From JAEXNA01 sp037189585 (GTDB lineage Bacteria; Vulcanimicrobiota; Xenobia; Xenobiales; JADMJV01): 64,000 nt of DNA. The stretch lies in contig JBBCJA010000013.1 of assembly GCA_037189585.1 (NCBI GenBank), positions 248,001 to 312,000 of the forward strand, written 5' to 3'. The notes beneath the pieces are model-generated. The model was not told the DNA's origin, searched no databases, and saw nothing but the letters and a program-made list of their open reading frames with translations. The first letter of the stretch is position 1, and every line of letters begins with the position of its first letter. Positions 50,562-59,363 of this stretch are shown in pieces. The position numbers and the translations under genes are program-made.

Positions 50562-52305
50562 CCGAAGAGTTCGGTGGGCGCTCGTCGCCGGTCTGCTGTT
50601 TTCGTGCTGCTCCTCCGGCTGCGAGTCTCCCGAACCGTTGGCACGAGAGACTCCGCGGCCCGCTCGACCCGGCTCGAGGTTACCCCGGACGCAGCCCGAG
50701 CCCGCGGTTCCGATTGTCGTTGCGACGGCGACCGCCGACCCAACTCCGACCGTCGTAGGGAATGCGTCCGTCGTTGCCGCGCCGACTCGGACTTCCGAGC
50801 CGCCGGCTCAACCCGACCCGAGTAGTAGCCTACCTCTGACCCTTCCGGGTCCCACCAACGCGACCAGTTCTGATGACGGGGAACTCAAGACGCTTCTGGC
50901 CGAGGCCAGGAGTTCCAAAATGGCGGCACAATGGCGCAAGGCTGGGGAGCGCGCTCTCAAGTTGGACCTTTACGGAGAAGCCGCCAAGGCGTTCCGGCAA
51001 GAAGCCAGCATCTACCGGTCCAAAGGGATTCTTCAGGCCGCGCTGGCCCAGGAGGCGCGGGCCGATCAGTATTCCACCGAATTCGGATTTTACCTTAGCG
51101 GGCGCTCTAGCCTTTCCACCCAACGGACCGCCGAGCGTCTAGAGCCGCCCGCGGGATGTCTGGTGGGCGCGTTCATCGACCGCGACGACAAGGTGCGAAA
51201 CTTCATGATGGTCTCGCAGACCCACGGCGATGTCGATGAATTCAACGAGTTGACGGGGAAAAAACACGCCAGCTTTTTCATGTATCGCTCCTACGGCGAG
51301 CCTTTCCCCAAGCAGTGGGCCGAGTATCTGAAGGCCCGCGGCGCCATTGTCCACCTGGCCTGGGAGCCGCGCGATCTGGCCAGGGTCAAAGACGACGCCT
51401 ATCTGAAGAGTTTTGTCGACGCGATGGTCGCCTTGGACCACCCTGTCATGTTGCGCTTCGCCAGTGAGATGAACGGTGAGTGGACTCCTTATCATGGCGA
51501 CCCCAAGGCTTACAAAGCAGCCTTTCGCTTAGTCCACCGAGCCACGCGGCGGGCCTCTAAAGTTGCCATGATGTGGTGTCCCAACACCATCCCTCGCCAG
51601 GGACTCGAGGATTACTATCCGGGCGACGACGCGGTGGATTGGGTCGGAGTCAACTTTTACAGCGTTCCTTTTCTCGATAACGATCGCAACCGCCCGGGAG
51701 AACTGATCCATCCCACCGATCACTTGAAAACGGTCTACGGTCTCTACTCCTCTCGTAAGCCGATCGCCATTGGAGAATGGGCGGCCAGCCACCAGTCGAG
51801 CGCGACACCGATACCCCTGGTGGATTTCGCCAAGACCAAGATCTCCCAACTGTACGGCTCACTTCCCACCCGCTTCCCTCGAGTGAAGATGGTCAACTGG
51901 TATAGCTCGAACAATCTTCGTCACGCCAGCCCGTCGCGCCAACTCAACAACTACCAGGTGACCGAGCCGGAGGAACTGCTCGAGCACTACCGCCGGGCCG
52001 TTTCCTCCTCTTACTACCTCGGCGCGGAGGGGAACGGTGAAGGGACGGAGCAGGCCTTCCGACCCGTGTTCGGACGAGTTTCCGCGAGCACTTCCTCGGA
52101 ATTGCGCATTGCACTGAAAACCTACGAGCAACGCCCCAAAGTCTATTTCCGGGTCAACGACGAGTTGAAGTTAGCATCGGACGAGCCTTTGGATTGGCGG
52201 CTGTCGGCACGAAATTGGAGAGACGGAAAAAATATCGTCGAGGTACTGGTTTACGATCAAAAGAATCGGTTCATCACCAGCGAGAAGCTTATACTTGTCC
52301 GTTGA
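50530..52305 (+). CDS. GH26-like glycoside hydrolase, probable lipoprotein
   Basis: 591 aa if started at TTG 50530; the frame is open to 50332 but no better start is visible. The N-terminus then reads as a lipoprotein signal (RRVRWALVAGLLFSCCSSGC). A Pro/Thr/Ala linker and a short helical region (~100-175) precede the catalytic domain at ~190-500. That domain has the acid/base Glu in MLRFASEMNGEWTPYHGD and a probable nucleophile Glu in PIAIGEWAAS, the layout of GH26 beta-mannanase-like enzymes. A C-terminal beta-sandwich-like region of about 90 residues follows. It probably cuts a beta-linked polysaccharide at the cell surface. The start codon is uncertain. Confidence 0.85.
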   Translation: MDVSSFSSRSSRRVRWALVAGLLFSCCSSGCESPEPLARETPRPARPGSRLPRTQPEPAVPIVVATATADPTPTVVGNASVVAAPTRTSEPPAQPDPSSSLPLTLPGPTNATSSDDGELKTLLAEARSSKMAAQWRKAGERALKLDLYGEAAKAFRQEASIYRSKGILQAALAQEARADQYSTEFGFYLSGRSSLSTQRTAERLEPPAGCLVGAFIDRDDKVRNFMMVSQTHGDVDEFNELTGKKHASFFMYRSYGEPFPKQWAEYLKARGAIVHLAWEPRDLARVKDDAYLKSFVDAMVALDHPVMLRFASEMNGEWTPYHGDPKAYKAAFRLVHRATRRASKVAMMWCPNTIPRQGLEDYYPGDDAVDWVGVNFYSVPFLDNDRNRPGELIHPTDHLKTVYGLYSSRKPIAIGEWAASHQSSATPIPLVDFAKTKISQLYGSLPTRFPRVKMVNWYSSNNLRHASPSRQLNNYQVTEPEELLEHYRRAVSSSYYLGAEGNGEGTEQAFRPVFGRVSASTSSELRIALKTYEQRPKVYFRVNDELKLASDEPLDWRLSARNWRDGKNIVEVLVYDQKNRFITSEKLILVR

Positions 52306-52348
52306 GAATCCCGAGGAGATCGCTCCTTGGAACCAAAAGAGCCTCCTT

Positions 52349-53506
52349 ATGCAGCCACACGATATCGACCAGACACAGGCCCATTCCACGGCCGAGCTCG
52401 AGCAGATCCGTCCGACGGACTTTTCCCTCGTCTGCCGAGCCAGCGGGGAGCGCCGGCGAGTGGTGGTGCCACGGACTCACCTTTTTATCTCTTCAAAGTC
52501 CTATCTGGTGGTTGACGAGCAAGAGGTTCAGCTGCATACCGAACACCCTGACATCGTGACGGTCAACGGCGCGGCTTTCAGCGGAGAGCCTTTGCGACCG
52601 GGAGACGAGATCGCGGAGAATGGGAGAGCCTTTGTGTTGGAGAGTTCTCCCGTGGTGGCTTTCTTGGAAGGTCTGACCCCCCCTCACCAGGGGACCTTCT
52701 GGCCCTTAGGGGAGGAGAGCGTCACCGTGGGCCGTCCCGGCAAGCGAGACAATACCATCTCTCTTTTGGACAAGACGGTCAGTCGCGAACAAGCGACCCT
52801 GACATACCAGCAGGGACGATTCGTGCTGATACCCGAGGCCGCTAGCAGCACCAGTACGGTGAACGGCCGCCCGGTGGAGCAGAAGATGGTTCTGCGCAAC
52901 GGAGACCTTCTGGCCTTCGGACAACAGATTGTGCGCTTCCAGAGCAATCACGATACCTTCGGTGCGGGTCAAGGGACGATTTTCTTTTGCGACGTGTGGG
53001 ACTACTCCAATCTCTTCCACGGCCGGGCCGTGCACGAGGTCGCGCAGCTGATGAGGGAGTTTTACGAGGCCGCCGGGGAGGTGGTCGAAGGGAACGGAGG
53101 ACTGGTCCTTCGTTACATCGGGGATGCCCTTTTGGCTGCTTTCTCCGAGGATGGACACGCGGACTCCGCGGTGGCGGCGGGCTTGGCGCTGCAGGCTCGG
53201 CTGGCCGAGCTCAACGCGGACTGGGCGACGCGCGGCATGCCGGTGTTGCAAGTGGGAGTCGGGATCAACTCGGGTGAATTCGCGGTCGGCCATATGGGCT
53301 TCGCTGGCTACATCGAGTTCGGAGCACTTGGGCCTGATGTGAATATGGCGGCTCGGATCGAGAAACTGACCCGAGATCACGATTCGAAAGTTCTCTTGGG
53401 AGAGTCGACGGCGACTCTCTTGACCCGGGACTACCCCCTGCACTCGCTAGGCAGGCTAAACCTCAAGGGAGCTCAGGAAGAGATCGAAGTCTTCGCTGTG
53501 GTCTAG
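52349..53506 (+). CDS. class III adenylate/guanylate cyclase with N-terminal FHA domain(s)
   Basis: 385 aa from ATG 52349; TTG 52295, overlapping the upstream stop, would add 18 residues. The first ~105 residues look like a degenerate FHA domain (VTVNGAAFSGEPLRPGDEI). A clearer FHA domain follows at ~115-200 (SVTVGRPGKRDN, KTVSREQATL, STVNGRPVEQ). The cyclase domain (~215-385) has both metal Asp residues (FFCDVWDYSNL; RYIGDALLAAF) and the catalytic Asn/Arg pair in DVNMAARIE. The purine-selecting Lys before GD is Arg here, so the product (cAMP or cGMP) is not certain. FHA suggests docking to a phosphothreonine protein; two Ser/Thr kinases lie nearby. Its stop shares CTAG with the next, convergent gene. 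Confidence 0.88.
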   Translation: MQPHDIDQTQAHSTAELEQIRPTDFSLVCRASGERRRVVVPRTHLFISSKSYLVVDEQEVQLHTEHPDIVTVNGAAFSGEPLRPGDEIAENGRAFVLESSPVVAFLEGLTPPHQGTFWPLGEESVTVGRPGKRDNTISLLDKTVSREQATLTYQQGRFVLIPEAASSTSTVNGRPVEQKMVLRNGDLLAFGQQIVRFQSNHDTFGAGQGTIFFCDVWDYSNLFHGRAVHEVAQLMREFYEAAGEVVEGNGGLVLRYIGDALLAAFSEDGHADSAVAAGLALQARLAELNADWATRGMPVLQVGVGINSGEFAVGHMGFAGYIEFGALGPDVNMAARIEKLTRDHDSKVLLGESTATLLTRDYPLHSLGRLNLKGAQEEIEVFAVV

Positions 53507-55452
53507 GCTAGAGTCGCCCCTCCGAACAGCCGGAGCGCCTCGGTGGGGAGAATCTGCCCCTGGGCGACCAGGACCTTGGCGAAGCTCTTGAACGAGAACA
53601 GTAGCCCGTGGGAGATGGCAGCCTTGCGGACGGCCTCGGGGCTACGTCCGGCGCGCATCATTTCGGCCAGGAACGGATTGAGTTTGAGCGACTCGAAAAC
53701 CGCGACCTTGCCGGAAACCCCGCTTCCTCGACAACTGTCGCAGCCGGCTCCATGGAAGAAGCGGTCGTCGCGCGAGCCCAGGCCGGAGAGCTCCAGTTGA
53801 GAAACGACGGCGGGTGAAGGGCTATACGCCTGACGGCAGTGCGAACAGACTCGGCGCAGTAGCTGCTGGCCCAGAACCAGGCTGAGATTCTCCACGGTGG
53901 AGGCGGGTGCGTCCGGGCGACCCAGCAGCCCGGACAGTGCCGAGATGGGGTCGGTTCCACGCGTGGTGGTCAGCACGGTCAGTCCGTCCTCGGCGGCCTC
54001 TAAAACAGAGTTGAGACTCTCGCAGCCAGGTTCGTCGACCATCAAAACATCAGGTTTTTGCTCCAGAGCCACCCGCAAGGCCGAGGTGAGGTTCTGTCGC
54101 TCGCATTGACCCAGCAGGTCCCCTGGAAGTCGAACTTGGGCTATCTGATCCAGGGTTAGGAGAGGCTTTGTTTCTAAAGTCAAAGCGTTGACCCGTCCCG
54201 TCTCCTGGTCAAGGAGTCGAAGCAGACTATAGAGTGTCGTGCTACGTCCGGAGTGAGAGGAGCCGACCACCAGCACGGCGCCCCCCTCGCCACGGATGGC
54301 AGCTTCGATCGTCTGTTTGAGAACGTCGACGGGCCACAGAGCGGAGGGCGAAGGGACAGCTTCTCGCGGGTCGGTGACGCCGACGGCATAACGCGCGCCG
54401 CGCAGGGTTTGCAAACGGGACAGGTGGACCTCGCATCGCTGCCCGTCGATCACGACCACTCGGGTCCGCACCTCGTTGGCCTCGGTGTCGGCCCCAAAGA
54501 GCGCCTTCAGCTGTTGCCCGAGCGCATTCTTTTGAGTCGAGTCAAGCTGGCAGTCGAGCGGTTCGAGTCGTCCTGACGAGCCGGCCGCGAAGAGGGCGAC
54601 GCCATTGGGTGTCGGCTCCACGATCACCCTTCCCTGGTCACCAGCGTAGGCATGGGCCAGCAGAGTGTCAAAGGGAGCTCTCACCGGTTCCCCGCCTTCC
54701 AGAGTGATGCTCCTTGGAGGAGTGGCCGCGACGCTTGTCGAGGAAGGGGCTACGGTGGGAAGAAACCGTTGAGCGAAGTCGGCGAAATCCTCCGCCGTAC
54801 AGGCCATGGGGTTGATGCTCAGCCCCGGCGCCTGGCGACGCAGGGCGGCAAGTGTTGCCGTGTCGTGGGGGCGGGTCATGGCTACGGTGACCACGCCGGC
54901 TTCGAGACGCAGCGGAATGGCCTTGAGGGTTCGCAACAAGTTGGGAGTGAAAGTTTCGATGAGATCGGGCTGATTGATGATCTCTTCGGCGCGGGCGAAG
55001 TGAAATCCCATGCCGCCGAGCTGCTGGGCCAGACGAGTGGCCAAGTATCGGCTGATCTCGACAGCCACCTGAGGCAGCTTCTCCAGGACCGAATCAAAAG
55101 AGGCCTTGGCCAGAACAAGGCAGGTTGTCGGCTCGAGGGCGCGCACCGTCGCCGCCCGGGGAGCCTCGGTCAGAAGTGACATCTCCCCGAAGGATTCCGG
55201 GCTGCGCCTCTCCGAGAGGACCTGTTCAACCCCCAGACTCGGCTCCTCTCGCACTACCACCACCGAGCCTTCGACTAAAATGAACAGTTCCGACCCTGGG
55301 TCGCCCTGGCGGACGATGACGGCGTCGGTCTCGAAAGCCATGGCTCGGGTGACTTTGGCTACCGCCTCGAGCAAGGGTGGAGAGAGTCTTGAGAAGAGGT
55401 CCGTCTGGGATAGGAGAGCAACGGCGGCTTGTTGGTCGAACATGGTGGGCAT
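53503..55452 (-). CDS. cyclic-nucleotide-binding, degenerate GspE/PilB-type secretion ATPase
   Basis: 649 aa from ATG 55452 (GGGAAG 7 nt upstream). Order of domains: a cyclic-nucleotide-binding domain (~12-130) with an intact phosphate-binding cassette FGEMSLLTEAPRAATV (G89, E90, R99); an MshEN-like domain (~150-232); and a GspE/PilB ATPase domain (~255-640). The ATPase is altered: Walker A is GSSHSGRST, with Arg403 for Lys; the Walker B region is VLMVDEPG, without the RD of GEIRD; and the His of the STLHTN box is lost (TTTRGTD). The four-Cys zinc motif is kept (CSHC, CDSC). It may be a nucleotide-gated, weakly active or inactive ATPase. The cyclase gene is its immediate neighbour. Confidence 0.9.
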   Translation of the reverse strand: MPTMFDQQAAVALLSQTDLFSRLSPPLLEAVAKVTRAMAFETDAVIVRQGDPGSELFILVEGSVVVVREEPSLGVEQVLSERRSPESFGEMSLLTEAPRAATVRALEPTTCLVLAKASFDSVLEKLPQVAVEISRYLATRLAQQLGGMGFHFARAEEIINQPDLIETFTPNLLRTLKAIPLRLEAGVVTVAMTRPHDTATLAALRRQAPGLSINPMACTAEDFADFAQRFLPTVAPSSTSVAATPPRSITLEGGEPVRAPFDTLLAHAYAGDQGRVIVEPTPNGVALFAAGSSGRLEPLDCQLDSTQKNALGQQLKALFGADTEANEVRTRVVVIDGQRCEVHLSRLQTLRGARYAVGVTDPREAVPSPSALWPVDVLKQTIEAAIRGEGGAVLVVGSSHSGRSTTLYSLLRLLDQETGRVNALTLETKPLLTLDQIAQVRLPGDLLGQCERQNLTSALRVALEQKPDVLMVDEPGCESLNSVLEAAEDGLTVLTTTRGTDPISALSGLLGRPDAPASTVENLSLVLGQQLLRRVCSHCRQAYSPSPAVVSQLELSGLGSRDDRFFHGAGCDSCRGSGVSGKVAVFESLKLNPFLAEMMRAGRSPEAVRKAAISHGLLFSFKSFAKVLVAQGQILPTEALRLFGGATLA

Positions 55453-55525
55453 GGATACTTCCCGCGAAGGAAAGCGACCTTCCGCCAGGAGAATACCGTG
55501 GGTCGGAAAATCGTGCCCGGTGAGC

Positions 55526-56089
55526 ATGCAGAATCCATTTCGCGACGCCATGGTCTCTATTTCCATTGCCGCCGCTTGGGCCGACGGGGGAGTGGAGGAC
55601 TTCGAGAAGCAATCGCTGGACAGAATCATGGTGAGCCTGGGCTACAGTCGGGGCGAGATCATGACTCGCATCAGTCAGGCCTTGGAAGGACCGGACCTCG
55701 ATCCCATCGAGCTTCCAGTCGAACCAAGTCTGTGCGTCCAGACGATGCGTTACGCTCTGGCGGTGACCTTGTCCGACGGGGCTCTCTCGGCCGCGGAAGT
55801 GAACTTTTTGGCCAAGCTCGCTGAACATCTGGGACTTGACGCCAAAACTTTGGAGACGCTGCGAGCCGAGGCGGAGGGGATGGTGTCGGAGCGTCGCGCC
55901 GAGGGGCTCGTCAAACCGATCGAAAGATTGGAGTCTCTGCCCCCGGAAGCCAGAGTCAAGCTGGCCGACGCCGAGCTTGACCAGAAACCCTCCCCCAGGC
56001 ATGGACCTGGCGAAGCTGTTGCTGGAGGAATCCTGGAGCCCAAAGTCCTCTACGAGGGTGAGGGCTTCGGTGGCCAGTTGGAGCTGTAG
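55526..56089 (+). CDS. TerB-like (tellurite-resistance B family fold) protein
   Basis: 187 aa from ATG 55526. Two helical blocks, VSISIAAAWADGGVEDFEKQ and LAVTLSDGALSAAEVNFLAK, each have the A-x-[AS]-D-G-x(4)-E pattern of TerB-like and DUF533 proteins, which bind divalent metal through those acidic residues. The C-terminal 50 residues are low in hydrophobics. Cytoplasmic. It is divergent from the GspE-like gene (73 bp) and ends 2 bp before the kinase gene, so it is co-transcribed with it. Confidence 0.75.
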   Translation: MQNPFRDAMVSISIAAAWADGGVEDFEKQSLDRIMVSLGYSRGEIMTRISQALEGPDLDPIELPVEPSLCVQTMRYALAVTLSDGALSAAEVNFLAKLAEHLGLDAKTLETLRAEAEGMVSERRAEGLVKPIERLESLPPEARVKLADAELDQKPSPRHGPGEAVAGGILEPKVLYEGEGFGGQLEL

Positions 56090-56091
56090 GA

Positions 56092-57429
56092 TTGAAGCCC
56101 GGGGTGGGGAGCCAGAGGTGTCTGCTCGGGTTGGGCTTGGCCGGCTGGTTGTTTTCTGCGGGCTCTTCCCTGGCCCAAGAGCAGGCTCCAGTGGTGCGAG
56201 CGGAGTTTGTCGTCGATCCTGGAAATACCGAAGTTTGGCGCTCCTCCGGGGAGGGAGTGAGCAACTATGTCGGCCCGGCCAACAAGATGCTGTCTTTAGA
56301 CCTCGACGCGGCGGAAATGGCCGGAAATCGCGATATCGTGGTGGAGTTCAAAGTGCCTCTCTGGTTCTCCACCTGGACCAGTCCCGCCGAGTATGTCTCT
56401 CCCGGCCGCTTACGCGAAACCCGTCGATTCCCGGAGCGTGATGTCCATCGCCTGGAGCTCGGCGGCTGGCGGCGTTTCCAAGCCTGGACACTGGCCCATC
56501 CGAGCCTGGCGCTAGGCGCCCCGGCGGGGCTCTTCGTCACCCTGGTGGCGGGCTGGCTATGGAGACGTCGACCTCGACCGAAGCCCCATGGAGAATTGAC
56601 CGATGGATATTCATTGAGAGAAAGGCTCGGCGCGGGAGCGATGGGTGAGGTTTTCGCCGCGACCGATTCCGATGGGATGGAGTGCGCGTTGAAGTTTCTC
56701 CGCTCCGAGCTGACCGCGAATCCGAGGGCGGCCGAGAGGTTCAACCGAGAGATCGCCGCCAGCGTCTCTTTAAGCCATCCCAACTTGCTGAAGGTGTTCG
56801 GCTACGGATTCGCCCGTGACGGACGGCTCTACCTATCCACCGAGCTTTTGAAGGGCCGAACTCTTAAGGAGGAGCTCAAGAAAAATGATCGCTCGCCGGA
56901 GCTGGCTCTCGACGTGGTCGAGGAGGTCGGAGCGGCTCTAGCTTATCTGCAGGGACGCGGAGTGGTCCATCGCGACGTCAAGCCCGAGAATATCTTTGTT
57001 CGGGAGAGCGGCGGACTGGTGTTGATGGACCTTGGAATCGCGCAGACCGCGAACACGGAGTCGATCACCGTCGCGGGTCAGGCCATGGGCTCTCCGCTTT
57101 ACATGGCACCCGAGCAGGTTCAGGGGAAACCCGGTCCGGCTACCGACCAGTACGCTTTGGGTCTTGTTCTGTACGAGATTTTGACCGGACGACGTCCCTT
57201 CCGGGCCACCGACGTGGCCGCCCTGGTCCATCAGCATATCCATGAAACTCCGCCCCCGCCGCGCCAAATCGAACCGCGTATTCCCGAGGTCGTGGAGAGG
57301 GCTCTACTGCGCATGTTGACCAAGCGCCCAGAGGAGCGCTTCGCCTCCGTGGAGGAGGCGCGCCGGGCGGTGTCCGAGGGACTGGCGGGCCAGCGCTGGC
57401 GAAGATCTAGAGAGACTCGGACATTTTGA
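56092..57429 (+). CDS. membrane Ser/Thr protein kinase with N-terminal ectodomain
   Basis: 445 aa from TTG 56092 (GGAG 10 nt upstream). A signal sequence (CLLGLGLAGWLFSAGSSLAQ) and ~120-residue extracytoplasmic region lead to one TM helix (~142-160, PAGLFVTLVAGWLW) and a C-terminal cytosolic kinase domain. Kinase motifs are LGAGAMGEVFAA, invariant Lys in ALKFL, VVHRDVKPENIF, DLG in place of DFG, and the APE-like MAPEQVQG. The catalytic residues are all present. This order (ectodomain first) is the reverse of PknB. Likely substrates are the FHA-linked proteins nearby. Its 3' end overlaps the convergent GspF-like gene by 23 bp. Confidence 0.92.
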   Translation: MKPGVGSQRCLLGLGLAGWLFSAGSSLAQEQAPVVRAEFVVDPGNTEVWRSSGEGVSNYVGPANKMLSLDLDAAEMAGNRDIVVEFKVPLWFSTWTSPAEYVSPGRLRETRRFPERDVHRLELGGWRRFQAWTLAHPSLALGAPAGLFVTLVAGWLWRRRPRPKPHGELTDGYSLRERLGAGAMGEVFAATDSDGMECALKFLRSELTANPRAAERFNREIAASVSLSHPNLLKVFGYGFARDGRLYLSTELLKGRTLKEELKKNDRSPELALDVVEEVGAALAYLQGRGVVHRDVKPENIFVRESGGLVLMDLGIAQTANTESITVAGQAMGSPLYMAPEQVQGKPGPATDQYALGLVLYEILTGRRPFRATDVAALVHQHIHETPPPPRQIEPRIPEVVERALLRMLTKRPEERFASVEEARRAVSEGLAGQRWRRSRETRTF

Positions 57430-59110
57430 GGATCGGCAGCAGGCACCCGATGGAGAAAAAGCCGACGCAGATTCCCAGGAAGGCCATGAAAAGGGGCTCG
57501 ACCAGACTCATCAGCGCTTCTATGCGATATTCGAGTTCGGCGTCGACGATACGCGCCACACTCTCCATCATCCCCGTCACGTCGCCGCTCTGTTGACCCG
57601 CCTCGACAGCTTCGATCACCAGCGGCGGCAGTATGTCTCCAACTTCTAGCGACTCGCGCAGGGTACTGCCGTCGATCAGGGCCTGTTTCATTCTGGGTCC
57701 GGCCAGTGTGGCCTTGCGTGAGCCTGTGGCCTCGGCGGCCATGAGAAAACACTGGGGAGCGGTCAGCCCGACATCATAGGTCATGATGAAGATTCTTAGG
57801 AAACGAAGCGAGACCGCGGTCTGGATCAGGTTTCCGACACCCGGTAGCGCCCAGGCCATCGGCTCCAGATTCACCAACCTTTCACGGACTTTTCCGCTAC
57901 GGAGCCCCAGGAATCCGAGGACCGTCAGAGACGCCGCAGTGATGAGGAAGGCCGGAGAAGAGAGGGAACGCGAGAACCAGAGAATCCCCTTGGTGATAGC
58001 CGGGGGGTCGCCACTGAGCTCCACAACCTGGGTCAAGACGTCGGCCAAAACGAAAGGCGGGAGTAGAACCACCGCCAGAAGTGTGAGCGAGGCGATGGTG
58101 AGCGGATAGAAGAGATGACTCTGCAAGGTTTGGCGCAGCTTCCATCGATGCTCCTCGTCAGCCGCCAAACGGTGAAGAACGGCCACCAGCTTACCCGAAC
58201 GCATGCCGATCTCGACCAGCTTGACCGCGATCTCGCTAAAAAGAGCGGGCTCTTTGTAGGCTGCCCGGTGAAGCGGCTGACCCGCTAATAGGTCTTGAGA
58301 AATACGTCGACAGGCTTCAGCTTGTTCGGGACTTTCCGACTCTCGAGCGAGAAAGTCGAAGACTCCGAACATAGGCAGGCCAGCCCCCAGCATGGTGGTG
58401 AGGGAGCGGTAGAAGGTCACTCGTTGGCGCTGGAGGTTGCCGGACCAGGATTGGATCAAAGATCGCCGAGGCACCGAGGTGGCGACGGATTCGACCGCCA
58501 CGGGAGATTTTTTGACCGGCGGGGGCGATGGAGGAGTGGGGGGAGGTTTTAAGGGAGGTTTTGAGGCGTCGAGCTCCGGAGCCGTGACGGAGGGTGAGGG
58601 TGCCTCTAGCTTGGCTACCCAGGCGGGAACCGGTGGATCGTCGAGACTTTCCGGCTTAGCCCAGGCGGGTCGTTCGGGAGCTGAGGGCGCTGGAGGTGTC
58701 TTCTCGATGGGTTTCGGGCCTGGCGGCTTGGCCAATTTGAGCTCCACCGGAGGGAGGGCCGGGGGTTGTTTCGCAGCTTTCTCGACGGCTTCAGCGTGGG
58801 AAAGCATCTCAGGAAGCCCGACTTCTCCGGTGGGCGATTCCTCTTTCTTGGGGCGACTTCGTTGCCAGGCCCGCATCATTTCATCGCTACTGACTTCAAA
58901 TGTCTCCGAGGTCTCACGGGCGACCCAGCCACCGCTGGAGGTAAAGTGGTCCGACCCGGCTGGACGGCTCAGGGGCTGCGAGTCCGATGTGATCAATCCG
59001 GAAAGCCAACCTGTATAAGTCGACTCCGTGTCCATCTCTGGACCTGGAGTGGCCAAGACGTCATCGCCCCACTGCACCGGCTTGGGTTCAGCAGACTTAT
59101 CTTCGGCCAT
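57407..59110 (-). CDS. GspF/PilC-like type II secretion platform protein with long proline-rich N-terminus
   Basis: 567 aa from ATG 59110; an in-frame GTG at 59257 with a perfect AGGAGG 3 nt upstream would add 49 residues. Residues 1-~220 are disordered and Pro/Lys/Ser-rich (LAKPPGPKPIEKTPPAPSAP). Two T2SSF domains follow: the first ~235-350 (FYRSLTTMLGAGLPMFGVFD, ending in TM helices) and the second ~440-565 (AVEAGQQSGDVTGMMESVAR, then PLFMAFLGICVGFFSIGCLL). The T2SSF order and three TM helices are normal for GspF/PilC, which links the motor ATPase to the pseudopilus. The extension is not normal and could be a phosphorylation target. Confidence 0.9.
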   Translation of the reverse strand: MAEDKSAEPKPVQWGDDVLATPGPEMDTESTYTGWLSGLITSDSQPLSRPAGSDHFTSSGGWVARETSETFEVSSDEMMRAWQRSRPKKEESPTGEVGLPEMLSHAEAVEKAAKQPPALPPVELKLAKPPGPKPIEKTPPAPSAPERPAWAKPESLDDPPVPAWVAKLEAPSPSVTAPELDASKPPLKPPPTPPSPPPVKKSPVAVESVATSVPRRSLIQSWSGNLQRQRVTFYRSLTTMLGAGLPMFGVFDFLARESESPEQAEACRRISQDLLAGQPLHRAAYKEPALFSEIAVKLVEIGMRSGKLVAVLHRLAADEEHRWKLRQTLQSHLFYPLTIASLTLLAVVLLPPFVLADVLTQVVELSGDPPAITKGILWFSRSLSSPAFLITAASLTVLGFLGLRSGKVRERLVNLEPMAWALPGVGNLIQTAVSLRFLRIFIMTYDVGLTAPQCFLMAAEATGSRKATLAGPRMKQALIDGSTLRESLEVGDILPPLVIEAVEAGQQSGDVTGMMESVARIVDAELEYRIEALMSLVEPLFMAFLGICVGFFSIGCLLPILKMSESL

Positions 59111-59363
59111 TTCCCACTCGAGTCGACATAAAATTGGAGCTATCTTAGCAGCTTTGCTCGGCCTGCGAAATTGGCCTTGGAGCTTGAGAAAGTCTCGTTC
59201 CACGCCGAAGCGAGGAGATCGGAAAATAATCGGAAAAACTTCGATTACATTGTTCACTGACCTCCTGTGTCGAAAGGTCGCCGCGGACTGTTTTAGACAG
59301 TGTATGGACGACCAGGTGCGAGGAAATTTGATCAAAAATTTAACGTTAACCCGAGGTCGTCCG

